A DNA stretch of 64,000 nucleotides from Endomychus coccineus (Eukaryota > Arthropoda > Insecta > Coleoptera > Endomychidae): NCBI GenBank assembly GCA_958510875.1, contig OY294071.1, forward strand, positions 34,688,581 to 34,752,580, read 5' to 3'. Positions 54,612 through 64,000 of this stretch are shown one piece after another. The position numbers and the translations under genes were made by a program. Every line of letters begins with the position of its first letter. Within the stretch, counting starts at the first letter, position 1. A model generated the notes under the pieces. That model was given only the letters and a program-made list of their open reading frames with translations. It did not search any database and was not told the origin of the DNA.

Positions 54612-56185
54612 ATGTTATTTTATTTCATTTTATTTATTTAGTAACAGCAATATATTTTACATAACTTATTGATAATATCTCTTAACAACATATATATTGA
54701 TATAAACTAAATAAATTATATTCGGTGCATGATGGTATTCTGAATACTGTGTGTGCACTCACTTACATTTTCACATTCAATTTTATTTTAGGGTATCTAC
54801 AATATTTAGCAATTTACTTAACTAAATTAAATTAATACTTTAGGAAAATTCCTGAGATATAAAAAGAAAAAACATCATTCTCAGGTAACAATCACAAAAA
54901 CATGTTTTTATTCCCTCCATCAAAACGTGAAGGTTACAGTATACTTGTCTCAATTATCCATTGTACAATTTCCTTTTTTACTTTATGCTATGGTCTATTT
55001 CTTATAGCATGGGGTAGGCTATTGTGAATCTTTGGGCCTATGTAATGAATATGCTTTTGACATAATGTATGTTTAGGATTGCACAGAAAGAGATTATTAT
55101 TAGCTGCATTTCTTATATTTACAGCATGTTTTAAATCCTGCCTGTAGTATGTGTTTTTTAGCATGAATCTAATAACTGATTCTGCATACAATTGTTTAGG
55201 ACATAACTGTTTGCTATCTATATATACAGATTCTGTAGGATATATTTTCTTCTTAAAGAGCATTATCTTTATAATCCACTTTTGCGCATTTATGAGCTTA
55301 TACATAATTGTTGTTCCTGTACTCCCCCAGACTACGATACCATAATTTATTATTGACTCTATTAGTGAAAAATAGACCATTTTTAAAGATGAAAACGATA
55401 AAATGTTTCTTAACTCATAGAATTTATAAGTTTTCTAATTTTACCGGTTACATATTGAATATGTTCCTGCCAACTAAGGTTTTCATCTATCATTACCCCC
55501 AGGTATTTTTATCTAGGATTTTCTCTCAATCCCATTATCACATTTACATCGTAATTCTAGATCACATTCAGAACTATGCATTTTTAGATTATAAAAGTTC
55601 GGCTTTACTCCAGAGGAAAGTGAAAAAGTTAAAAACTTCGTTTTTTCTATATTAAGAGAAAGCAAACTGCAGTCCAGCCATTTTTTAATTTTGTGCAATG
55701 CTAGTTCAGCATTTATTTTTGTAGTTTCCCAGTCTTCCCCACATACTATTGCTGCAGAGTCATCTGCAAAACAGAAAATCCCCTCCAATTCATACATAAG
55801 ACCATTTATATAAACATTAAACAGTAGCGTCGAGAGCACTGTACCCTGCGGCACCCCAAATTCCATCTCTAGTTTGTCACTCTCCTCACCTGTGATGTTT
55901 ACACTCTGATTTCTTTTAGATAAGTATGATTTAACCAGGCTATTTGGTATACCTCTAATTTCTACCCGTTCCAAACGTTCCAACAGAATTTGGTGCGCCA
56001 CCGTGTCAAATGCCTTTTGCAGATCAAGGAAAATACATATCACTTTTTTACTTTCATCTAATTTTTTCAGGATTCCCTCTGTGACCCTACAAAGAGCATT
56101 TTCGGTACTGTTGTTCTCTCTGAAGGCAACTTGAATAGGGTGCAATATTTTATTCTTTTCCAGATAGAATAATATCTTATGCCTC
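54612..56185 (-). pseudogene. LINE-D2 (LINE-D relative), 5'-truncated, nested in LINE-X
   Basis: First frame (56180-55513): YLEKNKILHPIQVAFRENN, FLDLQKAFDTVAHQILLERL, KSYLSKRNQSVNITGEES, GVPQGTVLSTLLFNVYING, catalytic FADDSAAIV, and LLSLNIEKTKFL. After frame changes near 55500-55380 come YLGVMIDENLSWQEHI, then the frame 55380-54988 with ESIINYGIVVWGST and PKIHNSLPHAI. A long AT-rich UTR ends near 54612 (AAATAAAATAAC on the minus strand). The first quarter of the reverse transcriptase is truncated. Close in motif order to LINE-D at 14890 but clearly a separate family. Confidence 0.85.
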
Positions 56186-56460
56186 TTAGGAAGTTTTTCT
56201 GTGCTCTGTTCAGAAGTTTCTGCGTTATGACCAGTTCGGTATTTTTCCACCATACGAGAACCGCATGAATAAGTCTTGGGGAGATAATAGCTGAGTAGAT
56301 CCTCATTAGCTGCTTAAGCCCCAAAGCCCACTCATGCCAATTGATTCTTACACTGCCAAAAGGTTATTAGAATATTTCGGCACCTAGTATCAATCTGCTT
56401 TTCTCAGAATAGTTTTTCATCCAGGATGACTCCCAGATATTCTATCGTTTCGGCAAAGTC
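56186..56460 (-). pseudogene. LINE-X reverse transcriptase thumb, left half of the interrupted LINE
   Basis: The minus strand reads ETIEYLGVILDEKLF near 56450, then LKQLMRIYSAIISPRLIHAV and LVWWKNTELVITQKLLNRAQ near 56200-56310. This is the thumb of an RNase H-type LINE, where RAQR...GI..A normally follows. Instead LINE-D2 begins. Confidence 0.75.
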
Positions 56461-57255
56461 AACTGATTTAACCAATTACCATTTTTTCAGACGCTCGATT
56501 TTGTACCTTCTGGAGAAGAAGATAGTTAAGCTTTGTTTGTCATGTTCCCTCATTTTTATGAATACAGTACGTACGAAGATGAACGTTACATTTTCTAATA
56601 CTTTGTATTTGAAACTGATTACTTAAACTATTTTCCCAAATTATTCATCCGCTCATTAGGGATTACTTTTAAAATGTCGGCTTATTCCTATTATCGCAAT
56701 CTTTGAATAATCTACAAAATATTGACTGCTTGGCTGTTATATCATTGTTTAATCTTGAAATTTATCCCTCGAGATTAGCCTCGTTCTAATTCCAGTTTCT
56801 AAAAGACGAAAGATTCATTTACTCGTGAGAAATTGAATTAAATTGTTCGTTACTTCGGGTAATTTCATTCTGAACAAATGAAACTAAATTAATGTTATTT
56901 CGAATTGTACAGTTAGAACTGCTCAACCATCAATAAGTGGGAATAAAATGTTACATGTTGTCGATAGTTTATAAGGCCTAATGGAATGTTGAAGAAAATT
57001 GTGTTATCTGTACAATTGGCTGAGGTAGAAATATAGCGAGTGATCTTTCATTTCTAGACTGTAATTGAGATGTAATTCGCTACATCGGAGTTTCATAGTT
57101 TCAGATATTTATTAATTGATACACTGTGATTCTCAAACAACTTCTCCCTATTAACATGAAATAATAAAATAATGTTGCCGCTGGGAGAATAGATAGTGTG
57201 CGTGGCAAAGTTATTCTTCGCAAATCATTGGATTTGGTTACTGATTTTTAAATAA
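56461..57255. other. No gene recognised
   Basis: AT-rich DNA. No motif. Confidence 0.35.
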
Positions 57256-57264
57256 TTACTTCAC

Positions 57265-57450
57265 ATTTTATAAGAAACTTTGCATTTGTGTGAAGATGTG
57301 AAGATAATTATTTATTTCATTATCTTCACAAAACACAAAACAAATTCTCCGTTTTTGGGAATCGAACCCGAGCCTACAGAGTTGGTACCGAATATCGCAG
57401 CTCTTGTTGTCTAAATTTGACCTTTCGTTTTCAATTATCGGGTAGACAAG
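57265..57450 (-). mobile_element. tRNA-derived SINE, copy 1
   Basis: On the minus strand GGTTCGATTCC (57368-57358) is an exact RNA polymerase III B box within a T-arm-like GGCTCGGGTTCGATTCCC. An upstream A-box-like segment lies about 40 bases before. It is followed by a body with a 12-bp inverted repeat (TGTGAAGATAAT 57297-57308 with 57319-57330). No complete cloverleaf, so a SINE rather than a tRNA gene. Confidence 0.5.
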
Positions 57451-57599
57451 CAATTCGTGATGGACATCAAGAGAGACAGACAGACAGACAGTTTTCATAA
57501 TGTAGATTAAAATTCGATGAAAAATAATACGGTGAAGGAATTTTTGCTCTGGATCTTTTTTTAACGATTATAGAAATAGTTTGAGTAGATGCAATATAG

Positions 57600-57765
57600 T
57601 GACTTTTTGTCTGCAAAGAGTATAATAATATTCAAATTAATAATGCTTTTAAGAAAACTTTATCAAACAAACAAATTTTCCTCTTCTGGAAATCGATCCC
57701 GAGCCTATTGAGTGGGAGCCGAGACCATACCTTTGGTTCATCGCAGTTTGTTAACAGTTTTGATA
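57600..57765 (-). mobile_element. tRNA-derived SINE, copy 2 (degenerate)
   Basis: Minus strand AATAGGCTCGGGATCGATTT (57707-57688) aligns with the copy 1 segment GTAGGCTCGGGTTCGATTC, with a one-base change in the B box. It is followed by a similar GAAAATTTGTTTGTTTG body. Confidence 0.4.
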
Positions 57766-58665
57766 AGTTCCAGCAGTTATCTGAATTTTGCAAAATTTAT
57801 AAGGCATAAATATTTCAGTTGTTTCGCATTTTCCGGAATCTAAAGCATTATATTCTTCACAAGTCAACTAGTTTTTCCTCAATATATACATCCAACATGG
57901 CTGAGAAACAGAAGAAAAGCGTTCCGCAAGTTAGTTTATAATAAAAATTTACCTCATTTTTCAAGCAAAAAATTTACTTGCATATGCCACTATTAGACGC
58001 TTGTTTCAAATTTCTGTGGTTTCACAAAAAGTTATGACCCTATTAATGATTTGAAGAACTACTTTCGATTACAAATGGAAACGAATTTTTTAGGAACAGA
58101 GGGAAGTTCTGACAACATTTGTGTTTGAATTGTTTCAATTCTAGAAATAAGTTATCGAAGGAACTGAACAAGAATTCCGACTTTAAACCGAACACACAGA
58201 AACTTATTTTAGGCGCTCCCTATTTTCTTTTAAAATTCAATTTGCATATCCTTATACGAAAAACCCATCGTGAAGCGAACAACTAATATGTGATTTGAGT
58301 GGAAAATGAAAATATGAAGATGATGTATAATATGATGATTCCATAACAAAATTTAAAACATGCATATCATTAAAGAAATAAACATGTATTTCGCGATTAC
58401 TATATCACCCTTGTGAATGAATTGAGACATATCTGTTGTTTGAATCACGACCATATTTGTCAAACACGTCATTTTATAATCTAATAGAATTATGTGCGGC
58501 TTGTTGATTTAATGAAAATATGATAACTGTGTGATATGTCATGAAACCATAATAAATATAATCTACATCTATTTATTTACGTTTTAGAGCACATCGATTA
58601 CTGATTAAAATATATCGATCTATGAACAAATTGATTCACAATAATAATAATAATATAAAAGAGTT
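57766..58665. other. No gene recognised
   Basis: AT-rich spacer before the PLE-3 end. Confidence 0.35.
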
Positions 58666-58669
58666 CATA

Positions 58670-58930
58670 CTGTGGGTACACTATAACACTATCAATAAGG
58701 GACATACTCCCTTATCTACTAAAAATACTGCTAAAGTACTTAAAAACATTTCAGCTACCAAGTAGCCATCATTAGAGTAAACTAAATTAGAAATCGAAAA
58801 GTGCCTATTTAAATACTATTTTGGGATAATAATGCAAACAATGGGTTACCCTCAGCTGGAGGTAGATTGGAATTTGATGAATTCGTTTTTTCTTTATACA
58901 TTGCCATTCACTTCTGAATTACCTAGAACC
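58670..58930 (-). mobile_element. PLE-3 3' end, third copy
   Basis: Reverse complement of the segment 46310-46560: terminal motif CTAATGA (58775-58769), stem GGCTAC/GTAGCT, GAAA (58752-58749), and upstream non-coding and broken coding sequence (GTAACCCATTG, AATTCATCAAATTCCAATC). No open frame is left. Confidence 0.7.
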
Positions 58931-58949
58931 TAGATGATGGCACACTGAC

Positions 58950-60040
58950 TATACCACAAGAAAAAGCCAAGGTTTTGCTGGAACGTTTGCAGTTAATTCA
59001 ACTTTGGATCCACAAGGGAAGGACCCTCCTAATATTGCTGCCATCGATAGCCATATGCCTGAAATTGTCGTTCGTCAGCGCACAATTAGGCGCTTTCTGC
59101 TTGACCTCAGTACCAAAAAGTCTATGGCGCCAGACAGAATTCCATCCGTCGTTCCCAAGGAATGTGCGCCTGAATTGACAACCAGTTATCTGCAGGTTGT
59201 TTACTCTTTCATATAAACTTAGTTTGTTTCCTTCCAGCTGAAAGACAGCCAGAGTCCAACCGATTCCAAAAAAAAAAGAAAGAAGCCCCTTCCTAATAAT
59301 TATAAACCTATTGCATTATTATTTGTGATCTCTAAAGCTCCAAAATCGTGAATGAGCGGCAATATGGCTTTCGTCAGTAGAAATCAACAAGACGAGTCTG
59401 ACGTCAGAGCCTTCTTGGGGAACTTTCGTCATATGGTTTGCCGCTTCAACTTTGTCTGAGAGTTTTCTCTCAGTTATATCACTCCATGCGGTGGTTCATG
59501 GTGTATCCTCCAATACAATGGATATCAACGCTGATTCACCTCCATATTGAAGATCTGTTGGAAGTGACCACCTGTCCCGTCCACAAACTTTGCAGATGAT
59601 GGTGCGCTGCATACCGCTTTCTCATCTAGAGCCCCTATATCATCCAATGAGATCTGGCAATGATTTTGAAATGTAGATCTGATAACCTAGTAGAGTTTCA
59701 TGCAATCAAAACTCAAGCTTGCATCTTCTCCAGGAAGGCGAATCCCTAATATGATGATGTTAGGTATAAATATTCGGGATCAACATCAACAGCACCTCGT
59801 CATGGGATGATCATGGGAGGTTCATAGCGAAAACTGTTTCACAAGAAATTGGTTTTCCCTGCCAAGAGATACTGCACATCCCAACAGTTCCTCATGATAT
59901 ACAAAGCACAAATTCGAAATGTTCTGGAGTACTGTTCACATACGCTGAAGTTCCTGGATTCATCTGTAGAACATCGTAGTGTAATTATCCGACAAATTAT
60001 AACTTTTGGGTCCCTTGAAATAATTAAATTTTTTTGCAAT
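58950..60040 (+). pseudogene. LINE-A reverse transcriptase, longest copy (5' side)
   Basis: Only this copy shows the part before the palm: DPQGKDPPNIAAIDSHMPEI, IVVRQRTIRRFLLDL, KKSMAPDRIPSVVPKECAPE, then broken frames with LPNNYKPIALL, FVISKAPKS and FLGNFRHMVCRFNFV. The remainder repeats LINE-A (FADDGALHTAFSS near 59600) with stops. It ends abruptly near 60000 at EHRSV, after which a different sequence follows. Useful for joining the other fragments to one family. Confidence 0.8.
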
Positions 60041-60483
60041 CAACAAGAGTGGGAGAAAAATGTCGCAACTTCTACTAAACGAGGCGCATTTAGGTGGATA
60101 CATAAAAGGCCGTAATTTATTCTACAATATGTATTTCCAATCCGAATATTGGTATAAAATCGTGAAAAACATTGGAACATTATGATATGGTAACAGAATA
60201 TTTTCAACTAAAAGTGGTAACAATTATTCCTCTACAACTGCAATGCCATGAAAAAAGGAATAACGAGATTCCTATGAACCTTTCAATCTATCATGATTCG
60301 GTCAATTGCTCAATGCATGGTTGACTAGTACCAAGATGGATTTAATTCTCGATGATAGATTGCATATCTTGGTGAAATAGCTTGCCTTTGGAATGAGTAC
60401 AATTTTTACATTTGTCATCGCAAAACTTTGATGAATCGCTCTTGAATATTTCAAATCCATTTCGACTGTGTGTAAGACTTAAT
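60041..60483. other. No gene recognised
   Basis: Spacer between LINE-A and the rearranged gypsy element. The minus frame at 60342-60542 overlaps the Gag-like end in another phase and has no motif. Confidence 0.35.
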
Positions 60484-60690
60484 TTAGATTCCCAGTATTT
60501 CATTATATTCCATTTTTTGTTTCGTGACGTCATTATTTCCATTCATTACTGGAAGTAACGAGGTCGCGGTGCGTAAATCAAACTTCTCAGACATATTTGA
60601 CGCTTGAACAACTGAATCAATTAAATTTAATCTTTCGGTTAAACTAGTTTTTATACTTTCAATTAAATTCTCTATTGAACCCGTGTATTT
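60484..60690 (-). pseudogene. Ty3/gypsy Gag-like fragment, inverted relative to pol
   Basis: A minus-strand frame from about 60685 reads SIENLIESIKTSLTERLNLI, then MSEKFDLRTATSLLPVMNGN and a stop at about 60485. The FDLrTATxLxPxxnG arrangement is typical of the start of insect Ty3/gypsy Gag. It lies back to back with the pol fragment that begins at 60700 on the plus strand. Both probably come from one element rearranged by inversion, with the 5' LTR missing. Confidence 0.55.
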
Positions 60691-60699
60691 CCTTGAGTC

Positions 60700-63042
60700 A
60701 TGACAATGGCTATGACAGGATTAAATTATGAATCGTGTTTCATATATTTGGACGATCTTATAGTTTTTGGCAAAGATTTGACGACACACAACGTAAATCT
60801 CGTAAAGATTTTACAACGATTAAAAGATGTAAATTTAAAATTAAATCCAAGCAAATGCGAATTTTTAAAGAAAGAAGTTTTATATTTGGGTCATTTAATT
60901 TCCGCGGACGGGATATCACCCGATCCGGAAAAAATTGAAGTTATTAAGCAATATCCGGTTCCAAAGGACGCCGGAGATGCAAAGCGTTTTGTAGCTTTCG
61001 CAAACTACTATCGGAAATTTATTCCAAATTTCGCAAAAATCGCAAATCCTTTAAATCAATTAGCAAGAAATAATGCATCTTTTAATTGGGACGATAGGTG
61101 TCAAAAATCTTTCGAAACCCTGAAACTAGCTCTCATGAGCACACCAATCCTGCAATACCCAAATTTTGAAAAGGAAAATAGAGTCATTTTAAAATGTGAC
61201 GCATCGGGATATTCGATAGGAACAGTGTTATCTAACAGTGATGACCGACCTGTCGCATATGCCAGCAGAACATTAAACAAGGCAGAATAGAATTATTGCA
61301 CAATCGAAAAAGAACTTTTAGTAATAGTTTGGGCCGTAAAGCATTTCAGACCCTATCTATATGGTCGAACCTTTGATATATACACTGATCACAGACCGCT
61401 GGTATATCTTTTTGGCATGACAAACCCATCTAGTAGATTGACAAAATTTAGACTGACTCTAGAAGAGTATGATTTTACTATAAATTATATAAAAGGCACG
61501 GAAAATGTTACAGCCGATGCTTTATCAAGGATTCGTATTGAATCATCAGAACTTAAGACGATGTGTAATAAAACATCGGAGGAAATATTTGCAATCACAA
61601 GAGCACAAAAGGTAAAAGCAGAAAAGGAAGGACAAATTAATAAGAACGATTACGACACTAATAGGATTGATCACCCGGGAGTAGTCGAACTTATAAAACG
61701 TCCTACCGATTGTGTGTTACTAGAAGTGTTATCTGAGGAAGAATTTGATGAAATAAACAAGGAAAAATGTCTAGACAAAAATTTTAACAATTCATTATAT
61801 TATGATGAAGAAAGAAAATTGATTTACATAAAACTACAATTTCGATCGGCATTGTACCTAAGGGCATTGTTGAGAAGTGTAGAAAATTTGTGTAAGGATT
61901 TCAATATTGCTGAAATATGCATCATGAAAAATTCCAAAAATAAGGAATTAATAAGCGCGCTAAATAAAGAAATAAAAGAAATAAAATCCGCCGGTTTCGA
62001 AATAGGATTAAAAATAAATGTTATACCAGATGTATTAACAGTTGATGAAAAAGAATGTAGACAATCAATCTTAAACGATTTTCATACATTAAAAACAGGA
62101 GGACACGCAGGTATAAACCGCATGTTCAATAACATAAAATCAAAATATACTTGGTCAGGTCTAAGGTCAGATATAGAGAAGTTTGTAAAACGTTGTGACG
62201 ATTGTCAGCGATATAAACACTCTAGACCCACCAAAGAACCACTAACAGTGACTACCACAGCATCAGCGTCTTTTGAGAAGGTGTTTCTTGATTTAGTAGG
62301 TCCGATAGGCAACGACATCGGTGACGATCGATATATACTCACTCTCCAATGTGAATTAAGTAAATTTGTCGAAGCTTATCCAATACCTAATAAAGAAGCT
62401 AGCACAGTTGCAAAAGCATTCGTCACTAATTTTGTACTAAGGTATGGGATTCCCAGGGAGATAGCCCACGACCAGGGTACAGAATTTTTGTCGGAAGTGT
62501 TCAAGCAATCTTGTAATGTGTTGGGAATAAAACAGCTAGATTCAACAGCTTACCATCATGAAACGATGGGAGCCCTCGAAAATTCTCATAAGCACCTAGG
62601 CGCGTATTTAAGAATTCAAGTGACAAAATTTAAAGATTCATGGACCGAATGGGTACCATTTTGGACTTTTGCATACAACAACACAGTTCATACGGGAACG
62701 AAGTACAAACCGCACGATCTAGTGTTCGGAAAATCGTGTAATTTACCTTCCAACATAACGGAACAGGTTATACCCGTGTACAACTTCGAGAATTATCCGG
62801 TTGAGTTGAAATATCGACTTCAACAAGCATGTAAAGAAGCTAGGGATAATCTGATAGTATCGAAACTGGAACGTGTGCAAAAATCTAGGGAAAATTGTAA
62901 TATAGTTAAATTTAAGATAGGTGATAAGGTATTAGTGAAAAGTGTTCCGAAAAATAAACTTGAACAGTTATACAAGGGTCCTTTCGTGATTACGGAAGAA
63001 AGGAACCCCAATGTAGTGATAAAAGTAGGAAACAATCAATAA
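60700..63042 (+). pseudogene. Ty3/gypsy pol: RT (C-terminal), RNase H, integrase, one nonsense codon
   Basis: A single frame runs 780 codons, broken only by TAG at 61288-61290. Before the stop: the catalytic YLDDLIVFG (60745-60756), KCEFLKKEVLYLGHLIS, NYYRKFIPNFA and the RNase H start KCDASGYSIG. After it: CTIEKELLVIVWAVKHFR, YTDHRPL and ADALSRI. The integrase has an HHCC finger (62079-62208: H, H, CDDC), catalytic D in LDLVGPIG, D in AHDQGTEF and E in TMGALENSHKH, then YKGPFVI near the C-terminus. The frame starts inside the RT, so the 5' half (LTR, gag, protease, RT fingers) is lost. No env-like frame follows before the LTR. Confidence 0.95.
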
Positions 63043-63154
63043 AAATAGACTAAAACTGTACCATGATTAGATAAGGAAAAATATTGTTTGTAAAATAAAA
63101 TTAAGGTACAATTGGGAAAAAAATGTTAATCTATCAATTCAACATTTTTTTACC

Positions 63155-63581
63155 CCGCGTAGGGAGGTGTAGTATAGGAATCTTCCATCCCTATACGAGT
63201 TTACCTAGAATCCCCGAATAGACCTTAATTATATTAATTATTATGTAAGTATATGTTTAGATCTCGGATCTGGGTTACCAAGCAATATGTTAATATATTA
63301 CATAACGGCTAACCTAGATACCTTGAATCGTAGATTAGTTTAGTAGAACATTAAACAATAAACAGTGACATAACATGTATATATAGTAATGTGGAGCATA
63401 TCAAAAATATAGTAGTATACAGTATATTCATTGTCCACGCATCTGACAGTATAGTCAATGTACCTGCCTAAGTTGTAATTTCTGAGAGTAAGGCATTAAG
63501 CCATAATGGCGCCGAGCTCTACCTTAAGTAAAGTGACTCTTTTTTATAAGTGATGTGTTTCCTTCCCCTATACCTCTACCA
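63155..63581 (+). repeat. Polypurine tract and 3' LTR of the Ty3/gypsy element
   Basis: The purine run AGGGAGG (63161-63167) is followed by TGTAGTATAGG (63168), the LTR start. The end is placed at CTACCA (63581), because CCTATACCTCTACCA there mirrors TGTAGTATAGG in inverted form, giving TG...CA ends and 414 bp. A TATA-like TATATATAG lies at 63378-63386. The right boundary needs a second LTR to confirm. Confidence 0.65.
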
Positions 63582-64000
63582 GGACCACGGGACAGTTTAG
63601 GGCAAACCGCCCAATCAAAGAGCTGATCCCCCACAAAACCATTGAGAAAGGAATACGATTCATCGATTATTTGAATAAGTGAAAGAATATGTATTGCATT
63701 ATAAATTCAAACAACTCGCTAATTATTTCCCTCTTTGGAAATACAAACCCTCTCGTACTTCAAGTTTCTTGTTTTATGTTTCGCTCACCTTTATCTGATT
63801 GAATGTCACGTTGTCGTTCATTAATTGTTCAATATTCATTTTCTTCCCTGAGTTTAATGAGCTAGTGACATCTAAGCAATTTTATCTACTCCAGTAACAT
63901 CTTAAATCTCCTTTCCTTGGGCAATCGTGAGGGTCATATTCTCTATCTCTAGAGAATCCGATGTTTTTTCTGTTTTTACTTCCTTCTGCACTGGTTTGTA
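63582..64000. other. No gene recognised
   Basis: Flanking DNA after the LTR. No coding signal. Confidence 0.35.

Noticed and set aside
57340..57440. A functional tRNA gene on the minus strand
   Set aside because: The T-arm and B box are present, but acceptor, D and anticodon stems do not form a cloverleaf; a SINE fits better.
63043..63167. An env-like frame after the gypsy pol
   Set aside because: Only about 125 bp separate the pol stop from the LTR; there is no room for and no sign of an envelope gene.
1..64000. Most short open frames in both strands
   Set aside because: They are shadows of LINE, mariner, PLE and gypsy frames, or chance frames in AT-rich DNA, with no motif, splice site or repeat conservation.

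Overview
This is repeat-rich nuclear DNA of an animal, most probably an insect. The sequence is AT-rich. It contains spliced exons with GT/AG boundaries, short-period TTAGG arrays of the insect telomere type, mariner, hAT, Penelope-like, R1-type and Ty3/gypsy elements, and LINE insertions ending in short microsatellite tails. A beetle would fit, but the species cannot be fixed from the window alone. I see no bacterial, organellar, rRNA, tRNA or CRISPR feature.

Host coding sequence is scarce. The only piece I can assign is a run of three minus-strand exons (1563-2308) that read like the N-terminal domain of NACHT/WD-repeat (NWD1/NWD2-type) proteins. A decayed mariner (105-900) lies downstream of them. 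A duplicated minus-strand open frame at 33688-34715 is unassigned.

The rest is layered mobile DNA. 2.7-5.7 kb: broken LINEs in both orientations. 7.1-14.3 kb: two Penelope-like elements (PLEs), two mariner remnants and RNase H-type LINE tails. 14.9-17.7 kb: a nearly coding LINE with two A-run frameshifts. 17.75-21.1 kb: a minisatellite split by a 2.3 kb insertion. 21.1-25.4 kb: two stacked R1-type LINE ends, each running from an A-rich tail into TTAGG repeats. 27.3-28.2 kb: a chimeric LINE. 29.2-30.5 kb: a 1.3 kb foldback element. 30.7-32.1 kb: a rearranged LINE and a PLE. 32.5-40.8 kb: dispersed repeats, an hAT trace, a LINE and a mariner deletion derivative. 42.3-45.1 kb: two RNase H-type LINE 3' halves. 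45.9-53.5 kb: PLE ends, a MITE and a PLE inside long inverted repeats. 53.65-56.5 kb: a 309-bp tandem repeat and a LINE nested in a LINE. 57.3-57.8 kb: a tRNA-type SINE pair. 58.7-60 kb: a PLE end and a LINE. 60.5-63.6 kb: a rearranged Ty3/gypsy element with its 3' LTR.

The most interesting signals are: (1) hammerhead-ribozyme-like cores at most of the recognisable PLE ends; (2) R1-type LINEs bracketed by TTAGG repeats and sharing a covarying 3'-UTR hairpin; (3) the foldback element at 29183-30507; (4) the clean insertion that splits the minisatellite.
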